Shown piece by piece: positions 10,014 to 19,907 of a DNA stretch of 64,000 nucleotides. The notes beneath the pieces are model-generated. The model searched no databases. It saw only the letters and a program-made list of their open reading frames with translations, and was not told the DNA's origin. The stretch is from the NCBI RefSeq assembly GCF_029360645.1, contig NZ_JARDUA010000003.1:248001-312000 (forward strand). Direction: 5' to 3'. The stretch is from Pontibacter litorisediminis (lineage in GTDB: Bacteria > Bacteroidota > Bacteroidia > Cytophagales > Hymenobacteraceae). Position 1 is the first letter of the stretch. Every line of letters starts with the position of its first letter. Made by a program: the position numbers and the translations under genes.

Positions 10014-12314
10014 CTACTGGCGCACCAGCTTTTCTACCTCGTCCTCTTTTACATTTACCGGGTATTTGCTGCGCAGTTCCTGCACCCACTGCTCCTCCAG
10101 GTAGTTCTGGTAATCGGAGATAACCGGCCCGCGCACCTCGCTCAGCTCCTTGTACGCTGGCTCCAGCACATCTTTGATGATGATGAGGTACTCGCGGCCA
10201 TTTTGCTGTGTGGTGTACGTACCTTTTTTCCACTCCACGGCATCCAGAGCTTTGTTGTCGCCCCGCTGGAACTTCTTCTCGGCTATCTGCACCGCCAGCG
10301 GGTTGTCCTTGTTCAGGCTCTCGGCCAGCGCGGCCAATTCCGAAGTATACAGCGTGAAGGAGGCACGGCGGTTGCGGCGGCGGCCGGTCTCGGTATTGTC
10401 CGGGCCGGCCTGCTTGCTCTTGCCCAGGCTTTGGCTGGTAATTTGCCCGGCAGGTACCCCTTGCTCCTGTAAGTACGCCTGGGCGGCATTGGCGCGTGCC
10501 TCTGCAACCTTGGTGTTCTCGCGGGCGTCGGTGTGGCCGTTCACCTCCACCGTCAGGCTTTCGTTTTGCTGCAGCAGCTCTGCCAGCTTCTCCAGCTCGG
10601 CGCGTCCTTCAGCGCTAAGCTCGGCCTTGTTCGGCTCAAACAGCACATCGCTCAGCCTGGCAAAGGAAACAGGGTAGCGGCGCTTGTTTAGCTGCTGCTG
10701 CGCCTGCTGCAGCAAGTCTTTGTTGGCGGCGCTGATCACGATGGCATCGGCACGCTCGCCCCACTTATACTTCTCGCGGTTCTGGTTAAAGTAGTTGCGC
10801 AGGCCCACCGTGTCTTCAATCGCCTTGCTCCATACCTTCTCGTCCATCAGCTGGAACAGCAGGATGCCGTCGTGGTACTCCTGCACCAGCATGCGGTAAT
10901 CGTTATACTTGTTCTCCAGGTTATTGCGCTCGTACTCCAGCAGGCTCTTCTCCGCAAAGCTTTCGTAGAGCAGGTTCATGGCGTGGGCGGCCGTGCCGCC
11001 GTTACGCGAGCGCTGCTCTGCCTTCACGTAAGTATAGAAGTCGCCTACCGTGTAGTTTTTACCCTGAATGGTGAACAGCGTTTGCTTCAGTGCCTTGTCG
11101 CTCTCGTCGTAGCTCCAGGTGCCTTGCAGCAGCTCGTCGGTGGCCTTGGCCAGTGCGGCAGCCTTCACCTCCGCGTTCTCGGTAAAGCTGTTCTCCTGCT
11201 TGATGCGCCTCAGGAAAGCGGTCTTGTTCAGTTCAGAGCGGGAGTCTTTGGCAATTTTATTGCGCAGGTGCTGCTCCATATCCTCGTAAGGCGGCAGGCT
11301 GCGTTTCTCGATCATCTTAATGATGTGCCAGCCATAGGATGTATACACCGGCTTCGAGATGTCGCCGGGTTTCTGCAGGGCAAAGGCAGCCTCCTCGAAC
11401 GCAGGAATCATGCGCCCTGTGCCAAACCAAGGCAGCTCACCACCGTTTCGGGCGGTGTTGGCGTCCTCTGAGAATTCCGTGGCCAGCTTCTCCCACTGCT
11501 CCCCGCGCTGTAGGCGGCGGTATATGGCGTCTATGCGCTGCTTGGCGGCCAGCGAGTCGGCGGCTGGGGTGTTAGGCGTAGAGCGCACCATGATGTGGGC
11601 AACTTTCGCCTCGCCACGCGCCTGGCGCTTGTCGTTTACTTTTATCAGGTGGTATCCGAAACGGGTGCGCACCGGCATCGATACCTCGCCTACGGCTGTC
11701 TTGTAGGCCGCGTCCTCAAACGGGTACACCATCTGCAGGGCAGTGAAATAGCCTAACTTGCCTCCGTTGTCGGCGGCCGATGGGTCCTGGGAGTACTCTT
11801 TTGCCAGTTTGCCGAAGTCTTCGCCGCTCTGGGCACGTTTGCGCAGCTCCATTGCCTGGTTATAGGCGGCCAGCGTGTCTGCAGGGGCGGCGTCAGGGGC
11901 CAGGGAGAGGAGGATGTGCGAGGCGCTTACCTCCTGCTTCATCCGCTCGTAGGCTTCCTTCACCAGCTGGTCGGTCACGCTCTTTTCGGTAAGGTAGGGC
12001 TGTGCCAGCTGTTCTTTATAACCCTCCAGCTCGCGCTTAAAGGCCATGGTCGTGTCCAGGCCACGGCTCTCGGCCTCCATCACCTTCAGCTTAAAGTTGG
12101 TGTAAAGCTTCAGGTAATCGGCCACGCTCTCGCGGGTATAGGCATCGTCGTTGCCGCCGTTGTTCTTCTCGTACACATAGCGGAACTCTGACGTGGAGAT
12201 AGGCTGGGAGCCAAGCGTAGCGATTGCGGGTTCTTTACTGTCGTTCTTCTTGGAGGCGGTACAGCCGGCCATGGCCAGGGCGGTTACCGCTACCAGTAGG
12301 TGGTTGCTGCGCAT
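10014..12314 (-). CDS. Lipoprotein parvulin foldase with inserted OmpA-like domain
   Basis: A 766-residue protein. The start at 12314 is chosen because it opens a lipoprotein signal (MRSNHLLVAVTALAMAGC, lipid Cys 18); the frame extends upstream to 12371. A helical chaperone region (about 30-125) is followed by two parvulin domains (about 128-226 and 234-336), each with the GEDF/EQWEKLA, DNGG/RNGG and FGYHLIK/YGWHIIK motifs. After a long helical region there is an OmpA C-terminal-like domain (about 556-658): DVLFEPNKAELSAEG, NGHTDA, and RRRNRRASF, the peptidoglycan-binding pattern. The chaperone-type tail resumes (about 670-766). The OmpA-like module therefore interrupts the foldase. It may tether the protein to the cell wall; that is inference. 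Confidence 0.87.
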   Translation of the reverse strand: MRSNHLLVAVTALAMAGCTASKKNDSKEPAIATLGSQPISTSEFRYVYEKNNGGNDDAYTRESVADYLKLYTNFKLKVMEAESRGLDTTMAFKRELEGYKEQLAQPYLTEKSVTDQLVKEAYERMKQEVSASHILLSLAPDAAPADTLAAYNQAMELRKRAQSGEDFGKLAKEYSQDPSAADNGGKLGYFTALQMVYPFEDAAYKTAVGEVSMPVRTRFGYHLIKVNDKRQARGEAKVAHIMVRSTPNTPAADSLAAKQRIDAIYRRLQRGEQWEKLATEFSEDANTARNGGELPWFGTGRMIPAFEEAAFALQKPGDISKPVYTSYGWHIIKMIEKRSLPPYEDMEQHLRNKIAKDSRSELNKTAFLRRIKQENSFTENAEVKAAALAKATDELLQGTWSYDESDKALKQTLFTIQGKNYTVGDFYTYVKAEQRSRNGGTAAHAMNLLYESFAEKSLLEYERNNLENKYNDYRMLVQEYHDGILLFQLMDEKVWSKAIEDTVGLRNYFNQNREKYKWGERADAIVISAANKDLLQQAQQQLNKRRYPVSFARLSDVLFEPNKAELSAEGRAELEKLAELLQQNESLTVEVNGHTDARENTKVAEARANAAQAYLQEQGVPAGQITSQSLGKSKQAGPDNTETGRRRNRRASFTLYTSELAALAESLNKDNPLAVQIAEKKFQRGDNKALDAVEWKKGTYTTQQNGREYLIIIKDVLEPAYKELSEVRGPVISDYQNYLEEQWVQELRSKYPVNVKEDEVEKLVRQ

Positions 12315-12480
12315 AGGATGATTTGAAATCAGGATTTTCTTTCTCGCTGACCCGGGGATCAGGGTATGCAATTTTAGGTAAAATTTCTGACAGATAAATC
12401 AAAAACTATATCCATAATACAATTGCACAGGCTTTTGTTCCCGGATAACGGCCAGGGCGGCAGCTAAAGTATGTAAAGGC

Positions 12481-12897
12481 TTACTTGATTTTCTTGTAGA
12501 GCAGGCAGGTGTTCTGGGTGCCGTCCGTGACGAACTCCACCTTGTCCATGATGCGGTTCACCAGCGCGATGCCCACGCCACCCTTCTTACCCATCTTGAT
12601 GTGCTCCTGAATGTTGGGCTCTTTGTAATTGCTGCGCTCAAAGGCTTTGCCCTGGTCTGCTATCTCAAACCTTACCTGGTCTTTCAGGGTCTGCACTTTG
12701 AGGGTAAGGTACTTGTTGGGGTCCTCGTGGTTGGCGTGTATGATCAGGTTGGCGCATATCTCATCCACAGCCAATACGATCTGGTTCATGAGGATATCCG
12801 AGAGCGCAAGCGCCTTCAGATAGTCCGTCACGAAGTCCCGTATCAGCTTCAGGTTTTTTTTAGTACAACTTACCCGAATGGAATTATTCATTTGCAA
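12481..12897 (-). CDS. RsbW-like anti-sigma factor / serine kinase
   Basis: A 138-residue GHKL (HATPase_c_2) protein of the RsbW/SpoIIAB type. The N box is DEICANLIIHANHE and the G boxes are FEIADQGKAF and GKKGGVGIALVNRIMD, which form the ATP-binding site. Such proteins phosphorylate an anti-anti-sigma partner and sequester a sigma factor or other target. Its start overlaps the end of the STAS gene upstream by 14 bases, indicating translational coupling, and the SpoIIE-type phosphatase gene begins the operon. No sigma factor is adjacent, so the regulated target is not visible. Confidence 0.9.
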   Translation of the reverse strand: MQMNNSIRVSCTKKNLKLIRDFVTDYLKALALSDILMNQIVLAVDEICANLIIHANHEDPNKYLTLKVQTLKDQVRFEIADQGKAFERSNYKEPNIQEHIKMGKKGGVGIALVNRIMDKVEFVTDGTQNTCLLYKKIK

Positions 12898-13228
12898 TGC
12901 TTCTGGCTTCCTCGTAATCGGATACGATGGTCATGAGCAGGTCAAGGCCAAGTATCTCGAACACGTTGCGTACCTTATCCTGCATGTTATAGAAGATAAG
13001 CTTGATCTGGGCGTCCTCGAACCGCTGCAGATGCGAGATGAACACCCCGAGGCCCGCGGAGGAAATATAGTTAAGGTCCTGGCAATTAACCAAAACCTTG
13101 CTGTACTTCATAATCTCAGGGTCAGACAATTCTTCATCCAGTATAACAGAGGAGCTTGCATCCAGTTCGCCATCCAGGGTCAGGATGACGGTGTTGTCCT
13201 TAATTTCTTGTGTAATTTTCATCGGCAT
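12884..13228 (-). CDS. STAS-domain anti-anti-sigma factor (RsbV-like)
   Basis: A 114-residue single STAS domain. The conserved loop NYISSAGLG places the likely phospho-accepting serine at S57 (second Ser of the pair, by analogy with SpoIIAA). The family binds the RsbW-like kinase when unphosphorylated and releases its target. It lies 14 bases after the PP2C phosphatase gene and overlaps the kinase gene, the classic order of a partner-switching operon. Confidence 0.93.
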   Translation of the reverse strand: MPMKITQEIKDNTVILTLDGELDASSSVILDEELSDPEIMKYSKVLVNCQDLNYISSAGLGVFISHLQRFEDAQIKLIFYNMQDKVRNVFEILGLDLLMTIVSDYEEARSIANE

Positions 13229-13242
13229 ACTTTACGGGTTAA

Positions 13243-15312
13243 TCACTTTTTTTGTTGAGTGGGCCTGAACTTAATGACGAGCAGCGTCTGGTCGTCGTAA
13301 AGGTTGCCCGGGCCGGTAAAATCGTTCACATCGTTGATGATGGCATACTTAATATCATCAGCCTCCAGGTGGTACGTTTGCTTCAGCATGTACAGCAGCT
13401 TTTCCTCGCCATACTCCTCGTTTTGCGGGCTTCTGGCCTCCACAATGCCATCGGTGTAGATCACCATCACATCGCCGGGGTTATAGTCATAGTACATCTC
13501 CCGGATGTGGCCGGCGTAGGCCTTGTCGTCGCGGATAATGCCCAACCCCAAGCCGTCCGTCTTGAAGTAGAACACGTCGTCCATCATCGCATTATAGTAC
13601 AACGTATGGCAGTGGCCGGCGCGGGCAAACATAAAACCCTTCATACGGTAATCTATAATATATAGCGCAGAAGTTATAAAAGAAGTTCTTTCCAGGCAGC
13701 GGCTGAGCGCGCTGTTGGCCTGTTTCATGAACTCGCTCGGGGCCATGTCCTGCTGCATCAGCCCATGGAAGATGCCTTTCATCTGCGCCATATGGAAGGC
13801 CGCCGAGATCCCCTTGCCCGACACGTCGCCGATGATGATGGCAATGCGCGACTCGCTCAGCTGCAGGAAATCGTAGAAGTCACCGCCCACCTCCTTGGCG
13901 GCCAGTGAGTGTGTGCTTATCTCAAACCAGCTATCGGTCGGGAATGTTTTCGGGATCAGGCTCTCCTGCACCTGTGTGGCAATTTTCAGCTCCTCCTTAT
14001 AGCGCTCGTTCTGCAGCGACTCGTTAACCAGGCGCAGGTTCTCAATAGTGAGCGTAGTTTGGCTGGTGAAGGTGCGCAGCACGTTCACGGTTTCGTGGTC
14101 AAATCCCCCCTCCACGTCTTTCAGCAAGTACAGGACGCCCGAAAGGTGCTTTGCTGATTTGATGGGAAGTATGGCCATGGACTTCCAGGGCAGGCCTAAA
14201 CCACGGAAGCCTGGGTTGCGGCCCAGGTTGTTGTTGATGTAGTCCATATTGTGGATGTTGTAGGCCTGCAACAGGTGCCGGATGCTTTTTATCTGGGGCT
14301 CCTTGATGTTGAGCAGGTGCGTTACCTGGGGCTCGCTGTTGCGGACTACCTCGAACCAGGCGGCGCTGGCGTCCGAGGCCTTGATAGTGCTTTCCACCAA
14401 CATGTCGTACACCTGCGCCTCACTTTGCCCTTGCTGTATGGAGAGGCTCAGGCGCTGAAAGTTGAGCAGGTCCTCGCTCTTCTGCTCGAATACGCTGGAG
14501 GTGGGGAGGCTGAACAAGGACACCAGGAAAGCGGCCAAGGTATACATGCCCACAAACAGCATGGCCAGCAGCAGAAACCCTACATCGGTGTAGTCGATCA
14601 CCAGGTTCAGGTTTTCGGCCATGTTGTAAAAGAAGCGCACAAAAATGTAGCTGCTGAGCAGGATGGCGCCAAGCAGCACCAGGGAGCGGCTCTTGTTGTT
14701 GAAGGTGAGGTAGGCCACCCACTTCAGGTTCGTGCACAGGAAAAGGATGTAAAAGCCCATCAGGGCCAGCAGTGGCAGGAAAACGTAGCTGGTGTAGTTA
14801 AAGTTGAAGATGGTGAGCAGCAGCGTAGCACCCAGCAACAGCTCAAACCAGTCCCAGGCAATCTGCAGGAACTTGTTCTTGTGGTAGAGCAGCAGCTGCC
14901 GCCAGATGTAGAAAGCCTTGGCCAGGAACAGCACCAGCAACCCGAAGTTTATCTGGTACACCACGTGCAGCAGCAGCGTGTACTCAACCTCCACATAGTT
15001 GATGTATACCCTGTACACCAGGTACAGCGCCACGCTCAGGTAAGCGGCCACGCCCGCCTTGGAGAACAGGTTCCAGAGGTAGCCGATAAAGTCCATGCCC
15101 TTGAGCATCTCGGTGTGCAGCCGCTGAAACAGGAACACCGACACGATAAACACCACCACGAGCAGGTTGCTCAGGAACGGAAACGCAAACCCAGGCGCAC
15201 CGGCCCCTGCCAGCTTGCTTTCGGCGGTTAGCAGTATGTAGACCAGCAGTAACAGCCAGCTTACGACCGCAGAAGTTGCCAATAAGGTTTTTGCGTTGTT
15301 TTTATATAGCAT
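13243..15312 (-). CDS. Membrane GAF/SpoIIE-type serine phosphatase (RsbU-like)
   Basis: A 689-residue protein with about eight predicted membrane helices in the first 275 residues, a GAF-like sensor region (about 285-430), a short linker helix and a PP2C/SpoIIE phosphatase domain (about 465-685). The metal-binding motifs are intact: AKEVGGDFYDF, GDVSGKG, VIYTDGIVEAR and YDDQTLLV. The expected role is to dephosphorylate the STAS protein encoded next, in response to a membrane or small-molecule signal. It heads a three-gene partner-switch operon. The integral membrane sensor is larger than that of Bacillus RsbU. Confidence 0.9.
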   Translation of the reverse strand: MLYKNNAKTLLATSAVVSWLLLLVYILLTAESKLAGAGAPGFAFPFLSNLLVVVFIVSVFLFQRLHTEMLKGMDFIGYLWNLFSKAGVAAYLSVALYLVYRVYINYVEVEYTLLLHVVYQINFGLLVLFLAKAFYIWRQLLLYHKNKFLQIAWDWFELLLGATLLLTIFNFNYTSYVFLPLLALMGFYILFLCTNLKWVAYLTFNNKSRSLVLLGAILLSSYIFVRFFYNMAENLNLVIDYTDVGFLLLAMLFVGMYTLAAFLVSLFSLPTSSVFEQKSEDLLNFQRLSLSIQQGQSEAQVYDMLVESTIKASDASAAWFEVVRNSEPQVTHLLNIKEPQIKSIRHLLQAYNIHNMDYINNNLGRNPGFRGLGLPWKSMAILPIKSAKHLSGVLYLLKDVEGGFDHETVNVLRTFTSQTTLTIENLRLVNESLQNERYKEELKIATQVQESLIPKTFPTDSWFEISTHSLAAKEVGGDFYDFLQLSESRIAIIIGDVSGKGISAAFHMAQMKGIFHGLMQQDMAPSEFMKQANSALSRCLERTSFITSALYIIDYRMKGFMFARAGHCHTLYYNAMMDDVFYFKTDGLGLGIIRDDKAYAGHIREMYYDYNPGDVMVIYTDGIVEARSPQNEEYGEEKLLYMLKQTYHLEADDIKYAIINDVNDFTGPGNLYDDQTLLVIKFRPTQQKK

Positions 15313-15513
15313 AAAACGGAATCCCGTTTATGGGTTCGCTGCGACACAGAATAGGATGATCCTTGGCCTGGTCTTAAAGTGAAAGGTAAGAAAAAAATCT
15401 GCTTTTCGGCTAAAGGATCACATCCTGTTTTAGAAAATCACCTTGCATAACGTAAATCGGGCGGCGTAGGTTAGCAGATGCAGGGGTTGAGTATAGATTT
15501 TTACAGATATTTC

Positions 15514-15555
15514 TAAAAAAGGATAGCAGCCAACGGTGCTCCGCTGGCTGCTATC
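15514..15555 (-). terminator. guaB terminator
   Basis: An 11-bp stem (GATAGCAGCCA / TGGCTGCTATC) with a 12-base loop, followed on the minus strand by CC and six T residues. It lies 48 bases after the guaB stop. Confidence 0.85.
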
Positions 15556-15602
15556 TGCTTTGTAGCCACTGGCTTAGGTGTGGGTGGCTTTATGTTTATA
15601 CT

Positions 15603-17174
<1,572 letters not shown>

Positions 17175-17296
17175 TTATATAGCTTTAGAAAAGTATACTG
17201 CCTGCCCACTCCTAAAAAACGCTCGCCCTGCTCCCCATTGAAATCCAGGCAGAGTGGCGCCTGCTGCAGCTATAGGGTGCTGCCGCAGCGGGCAGC

Positions 17297-17614
17297 TTAA
17301 TAGACCGCCATCGTCGGGTCCACCTGCGTGGCCCAGGCATGGATGCCCCCCTTGAGGTTGAGCAGGTTATCGAAACCGAGCCGCTGCGAGAGGTAGTTAA
17401 TGGCCTGGGCGCTGCGGAAGCCGTGGTGGCAGATAACCACTACCGGAATATCGCGGCGGATGCGCCCGGACTGCTTCGGCAGCTCCCCCAGGGGAATCAG
17501 CTCGCCGCCGAGGTTACAGATCTCGAACTCCTCCGGCTCGCGCACATCCACCAGTTGTATGTTGCTGCTGTGGGCCAGCCTGGTCTTCAGTTCCTGTGCC
17601 GTGATCTCATCCAT
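17297..17614 (-). CDS. Single-domain rhodanese-like protein
   Basis: A 105-residue rhodanese (sulfurtransferase) domain. The opening is DVREPEEFEICNLGGELIPLGEL and the active-site loop CHHGFRS puts the catalytic cysteine at C62 with R67 behind it. The family moves sulfane sulfur between persulfide carriers. There is no signal peptide. It is divergent from the PnuC-family gene. Confidence 0.92.
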   Translation of the reverse strand: MDEITAQELKTRLAHSSNIQLVDVREPEEFEICNLGGELIPLGELPKQSGRIRRDIPVVVICHHGFRSAQAINYLSQRLGFDNLLNLKGGIHAWATQVDPTMAVY

Positions 17615-17733
17615 GGTGCGTATAGGTAAAGCGGGTATAGTTGTAGCGGCTCATCCAGCGGTAGGTTGCGCCGAAAGCTTAAAATTAACACGCTTTATGT
17701 TTATAAGTACCCTTTGAGGTGTAAATTGCGCCA

Positions 17734-18351
17734 ATGGAAATTTGGCAAAGCATTCTAGAGGCACTTAAGGCCATGAGCCTGGTGGAGTTAACAGGTGTGG
17801 TGTTCGGTATTCTGGGCGTGTGGCTGGCCGCCAAACCCAGCGTCTGGACCTGGCCAGCCAGCCTGGTGAGCGTGGGCATGTATGTGCTGGTGTTTTACGG
17901 CGCCCGCCTCTACGCCGACATGGGCCTGAACGTGTTTTACTTTGTCACGAGCCTTTACGGCTGGTACATGTGGCTGTATGGCGGCAAGAACCACACAGAG
18001 CGTAAGGTGGGGCATGTGACGGTGAAGGAGTTTACGGTGTTGGTGGTGCTGGCCGTGCTCTTTACCCTTGGCCTAGGCTACTTCCTGGATAACTACACCA
18101 ACGCCGACTTATCCTACACCGACTCGGCCACTACCGCCGTGAGCCTGATGGGCTACTGGATGATGGCCAAGAAGCAACTGGAGAACTGGATTGTGTGGCT
18201 GGCGGTGGACGTTGTGTACGTGGGGGTTTATACGTATAAGGAGCTGTACCTCACCAGCTTTCTGTATGTCGTGTTTCTGGCCTTGTGCGTGCAAGGGTAC
18301 CGCAACTGGAAAAAGGAACTGGTGCTGCAACAGCAAAAGGTTGTTGTATAA
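17734..18351 (+). CDS. pnuC: PnuC-family vitamin-precursor transporter
   Basis: A 205-residue membrane protein with about seven helices and PnuC signatures: SLYGWYMWLYG in the middle and ENWIVWLAVDVVYVGVY near the end. PnuC proteins facilitate uptake of nicotinamide riboside, which is trapped by an intracellular kinase; relatives carry thiamine (PnuT) or riboflavin. A NadR-like kinase gene 1 kb downstream supports nicotinamide riboside. A TPP riboswitch 3.1 kb downstream, ahead of a TonB-dependent receptor, keeps thiamine possible. No riboswitch is seen ahead of this gene. Family confidence is high; the substrate is undecided. Confidence 0.88.
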   Translation: MEIWQSILEALKAMSLVELTGVVFGILGVWLAAKPSVWTWPASLVSVGMYVLVFYGARLYADMGLNVFYFVTSLYGWYMWLYGGKNHTERKVGHVTVKEFTVLVVLAVLFTLGLGYFLDNYTNADLSYTDSATTAVSLMGYWMMAKKQLENWIVWLAVDVVYVGVYTYKELYLTSFLYVVFLALCVQGYRNWKKELVLQQQKVVV

Positions 18352-18473
18352 TTATACTTTATCCTTTAGGAGTTTAATTACATTATTGGCCTTAGAGCGT
18401 AAAAGGAGTATCCATCCTTTTGCTGCGACCCCTGTACGGGCGTAGTTTGTTAAACCACTAACGATGCAGCACC

Positions 18474-18650
18474 ATGAAACAACGTAAACTGGAATTACCC
18501 GATGAACTGAAGTTCGAGAATCGGATGAAGTGGGGGTACGAGTCTCCGGATGAGCGCCCCAAGTTTGTTTTTCTGAGACAACACGGTGAAGCGAAACCGA
18601 AAGTAGTAGAGGTATATAATTTTTATGACTACAGTTTCTCTGATAATTAG
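18474..18650 (+). CDS. Small hypothetical protein, 58 aa
   Basis: An intact 59-codon frame from ATG (MKQRKLELPDELKFENRMKW...) to TAG, too short for a standard 60-residue cutoff. The product is charged, soluble and ends with an aromatic VVEVYNFYDYSFSDN tail. It lies 123 bases after pnuC on the same strand and is closed by an exceptionally long hairpin 19 bases after the stop, both of which favour a real gene. No family is recognised. Confidence 0.5.
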   Translation: MKQRKLELPDELKFENRMKWGYESPDERPKFVFLRQHGEAKPKVVEVYNFYDYSFSDN

Positions 18651-18668
18651 GGGCACTTCGGTCTTCGT

Positions 18669-18721
18669 GCCACCAAACAACGAGAGGCAGCCGCTTTGGC
18701 TGCCTCTCGTTGTTTGGTGGC
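18669..18721. terminator. 24-bp perfect hairpin between convergent genes
   Basis: GCCACCAAACAACGAGAGGC... pairs without mismatch over 24 bp (18669-18692 with 18698-18721) around the 5-base loop GCTTT. There is no strong T-run. It sits between the small + strand gene and the - strand gene at 18756, so it probably ends transcription from both sides. Confidence 0.8.
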
Positions 18722-18755
18722 TATACCAGTGTGTTCGGCTTGCCTGCCCTGGGGC

Positions 18756-19163
18756 TCACCGGCAGTTTCTCAGCCACTCCATGGCTTCCTCTTCGTTGTC
18801 GTAGATGTGCGCTTTAAAGCTCCCTTGGACACGCCGGCGAAAGTCTTCGGCGGCAAGCCTGTTCGGCTGCCCCTGCGGCACCAGGTCTACGAAGCAGCTA
18901 AGGCCGGCCTGCACGGCAGGAGGGATGAATACCCGCTCCAGCCACTCGTTAATATCTAAAAAGGGACCGGTGTAGTAGCGCGTGTCGTTCAGGATCTTGG
19001 AATAGGGGGTGCGCTGCAGGCACTCGACGTACAGCAGCCCCACCGACTTTGCCTGCTCCACAGATGCCGTTCCGTACCAGCACCCCCTGATCCAACCATT
19101 TCCTTTATCTGCTTCAACCCTGAAGAACACTTCATCGTTGGCATCGCGCAATTCTTTTTTCAT
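18756..19163 (-). CDS. Hypothetical protein, 135 aa, STAS/SpoIIAA-like fold suspected
   Basis: A 135-residue soluble protein. The early strand EVFFRVEADKGNGWIRGCWYG, a central FLDINEWLERVFIPPAVQAG helix region and the end IYDNEEEAMEWLRN resemble the small STAS/SEC14-like proteins found in Bacteroidota, where the terminal EAMEWL helix is typical. That similarity is from memory and weak. It is divergent from the NadR-like gene and convergent with the 58-aa gene. Function unknown. Confidence 0.58.
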   Translation of the reverse strand: MKKELRDANDEVFFRVEADKGNGWIRGCWYGTASVEQAKSVGLLYVECLQRTPYSKILNDTRYYTGPFLDINEWLERVFIPPAVQAGLSCFVDLVPQGQPNRLAAEDFRRRVQGSFKAHIYDNEEEAMEWLRNCR

Positions 19164-19337
19164 GGTAAAGTTATGTGGAGGAAGCTAATGGCAGTATTCC
19201 TATAAAACGGCAGACAATATAGCCTAAATATATAGAAAACGCTATGTACTTCCTGGTGAAAGTTAATGCTCTTTTACGGGCATGGTAACAGTAAGATAAG
19301 CAGCAAATGATAGGCCAGATACTACCAGAAGTATGAC

Positions 19338-19345
19338 TAACTTTG
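19338..19345 (+). promoter_or_regulatory. TAnnTTTG -7 box ahead of the NadR-like gene
   Basis: TAACTTTG matches the Bacteroidota -7 consensus exactly and lies 25 bases before the ATG at 19371. I see no convincing -33 box. Confidence 0.5.
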
Positions 19346-19370
19346 GGCGCGGCAACAGGAAAAATAATTT

Positions 19371-19895
19371 ATGATCAAAATCGCCATTACCGGGCCGGAG
19401 TCTACGGGCAAGTCTACGCTGGCGCAGCAGCTGGCGGCACGGTACCGCACTGTGTGGGTGCCGGAGTATGCCCGCAGCTACGTGGGCAACCTGGGCCGGC
19501 CTTATACTTTGGAAGACATAGAAAACATTGCCCGCGGCCAACTGGCCCTGGAGCGGGAGCTGCAACAGCAGGCAAGCGGTGTTTTATTTGCCGATACCGA
19601 CATGCTGGTGCTCAAGATCTGGAGCGAGCACGCCTTTGGCCACTGCCCCGCCTGGATACAAGAGCAGTTGCAGCGCCAGGACTACAACCTTTGCCTGCTG
19701 ATGGGCGTTGATTTGCCCTGGGAGCCTGATCCGCTGCGCGAGCACCCGCACCTGCGCCAGTATTTTTACGAGTGGTACAAGCGGGAGCTGGAGGCGCTGC
19801 AGATGCCTTTCGTGGAGATACACGGGCAGCAGCAGGAGCGGCTGCAAGTAGCCGCGCGGCACGTGGAGGAGCTGCTGCAGAAACATCAACCTTGA
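19371..19895 (+). CDS. NadR-like nucleoside kinase (AAA ATPase)
   Basis: A 174-residue P-loop kinase matching the C-terminal kinase domain of NadR. The first motif is ITGPESTGKSTLAQQLA (P-loop residues 8-16), followed by the VPEYAR segment, FADTDMLVLKIWSEHAFG and CLLMGVDLPWEPDPLREHP, all typical of ribosylnicotinamide kinases. It would phosphorylate imported nicotinamide riboside to NMN. The adenylyltransferase and DNA-binding domains of enterobacterial NadR are absent. It is followed 12 bases later by an aldose epimerase-like gene, so the two are probably co-transcribed. Confidence 0.85.
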   Translation: MIKIAITGPESTGKSTLAQQLAARYRTVWVPEYARSYVGNLGRPYTLEDIENIARGQLALERELQQQASGVLFADTDMLVLKIWSEHAFGHCPAWIQEQLQRQDYNLCLLMGVDLPWEPDPLREHPHLRQYFYEWYKRELEALQMPFVEIHGQQQERLQVAARHVEELLQKHQP

Positions 19896-19907
19896 CAAAC
19901 CAAGAAC

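Noticed and set aside
14251..15231. 326-codon + strand frame
   Set aside because: Antisense of the RsbU-like gene; Gln/His/Val-rich shadow composition with no domain.
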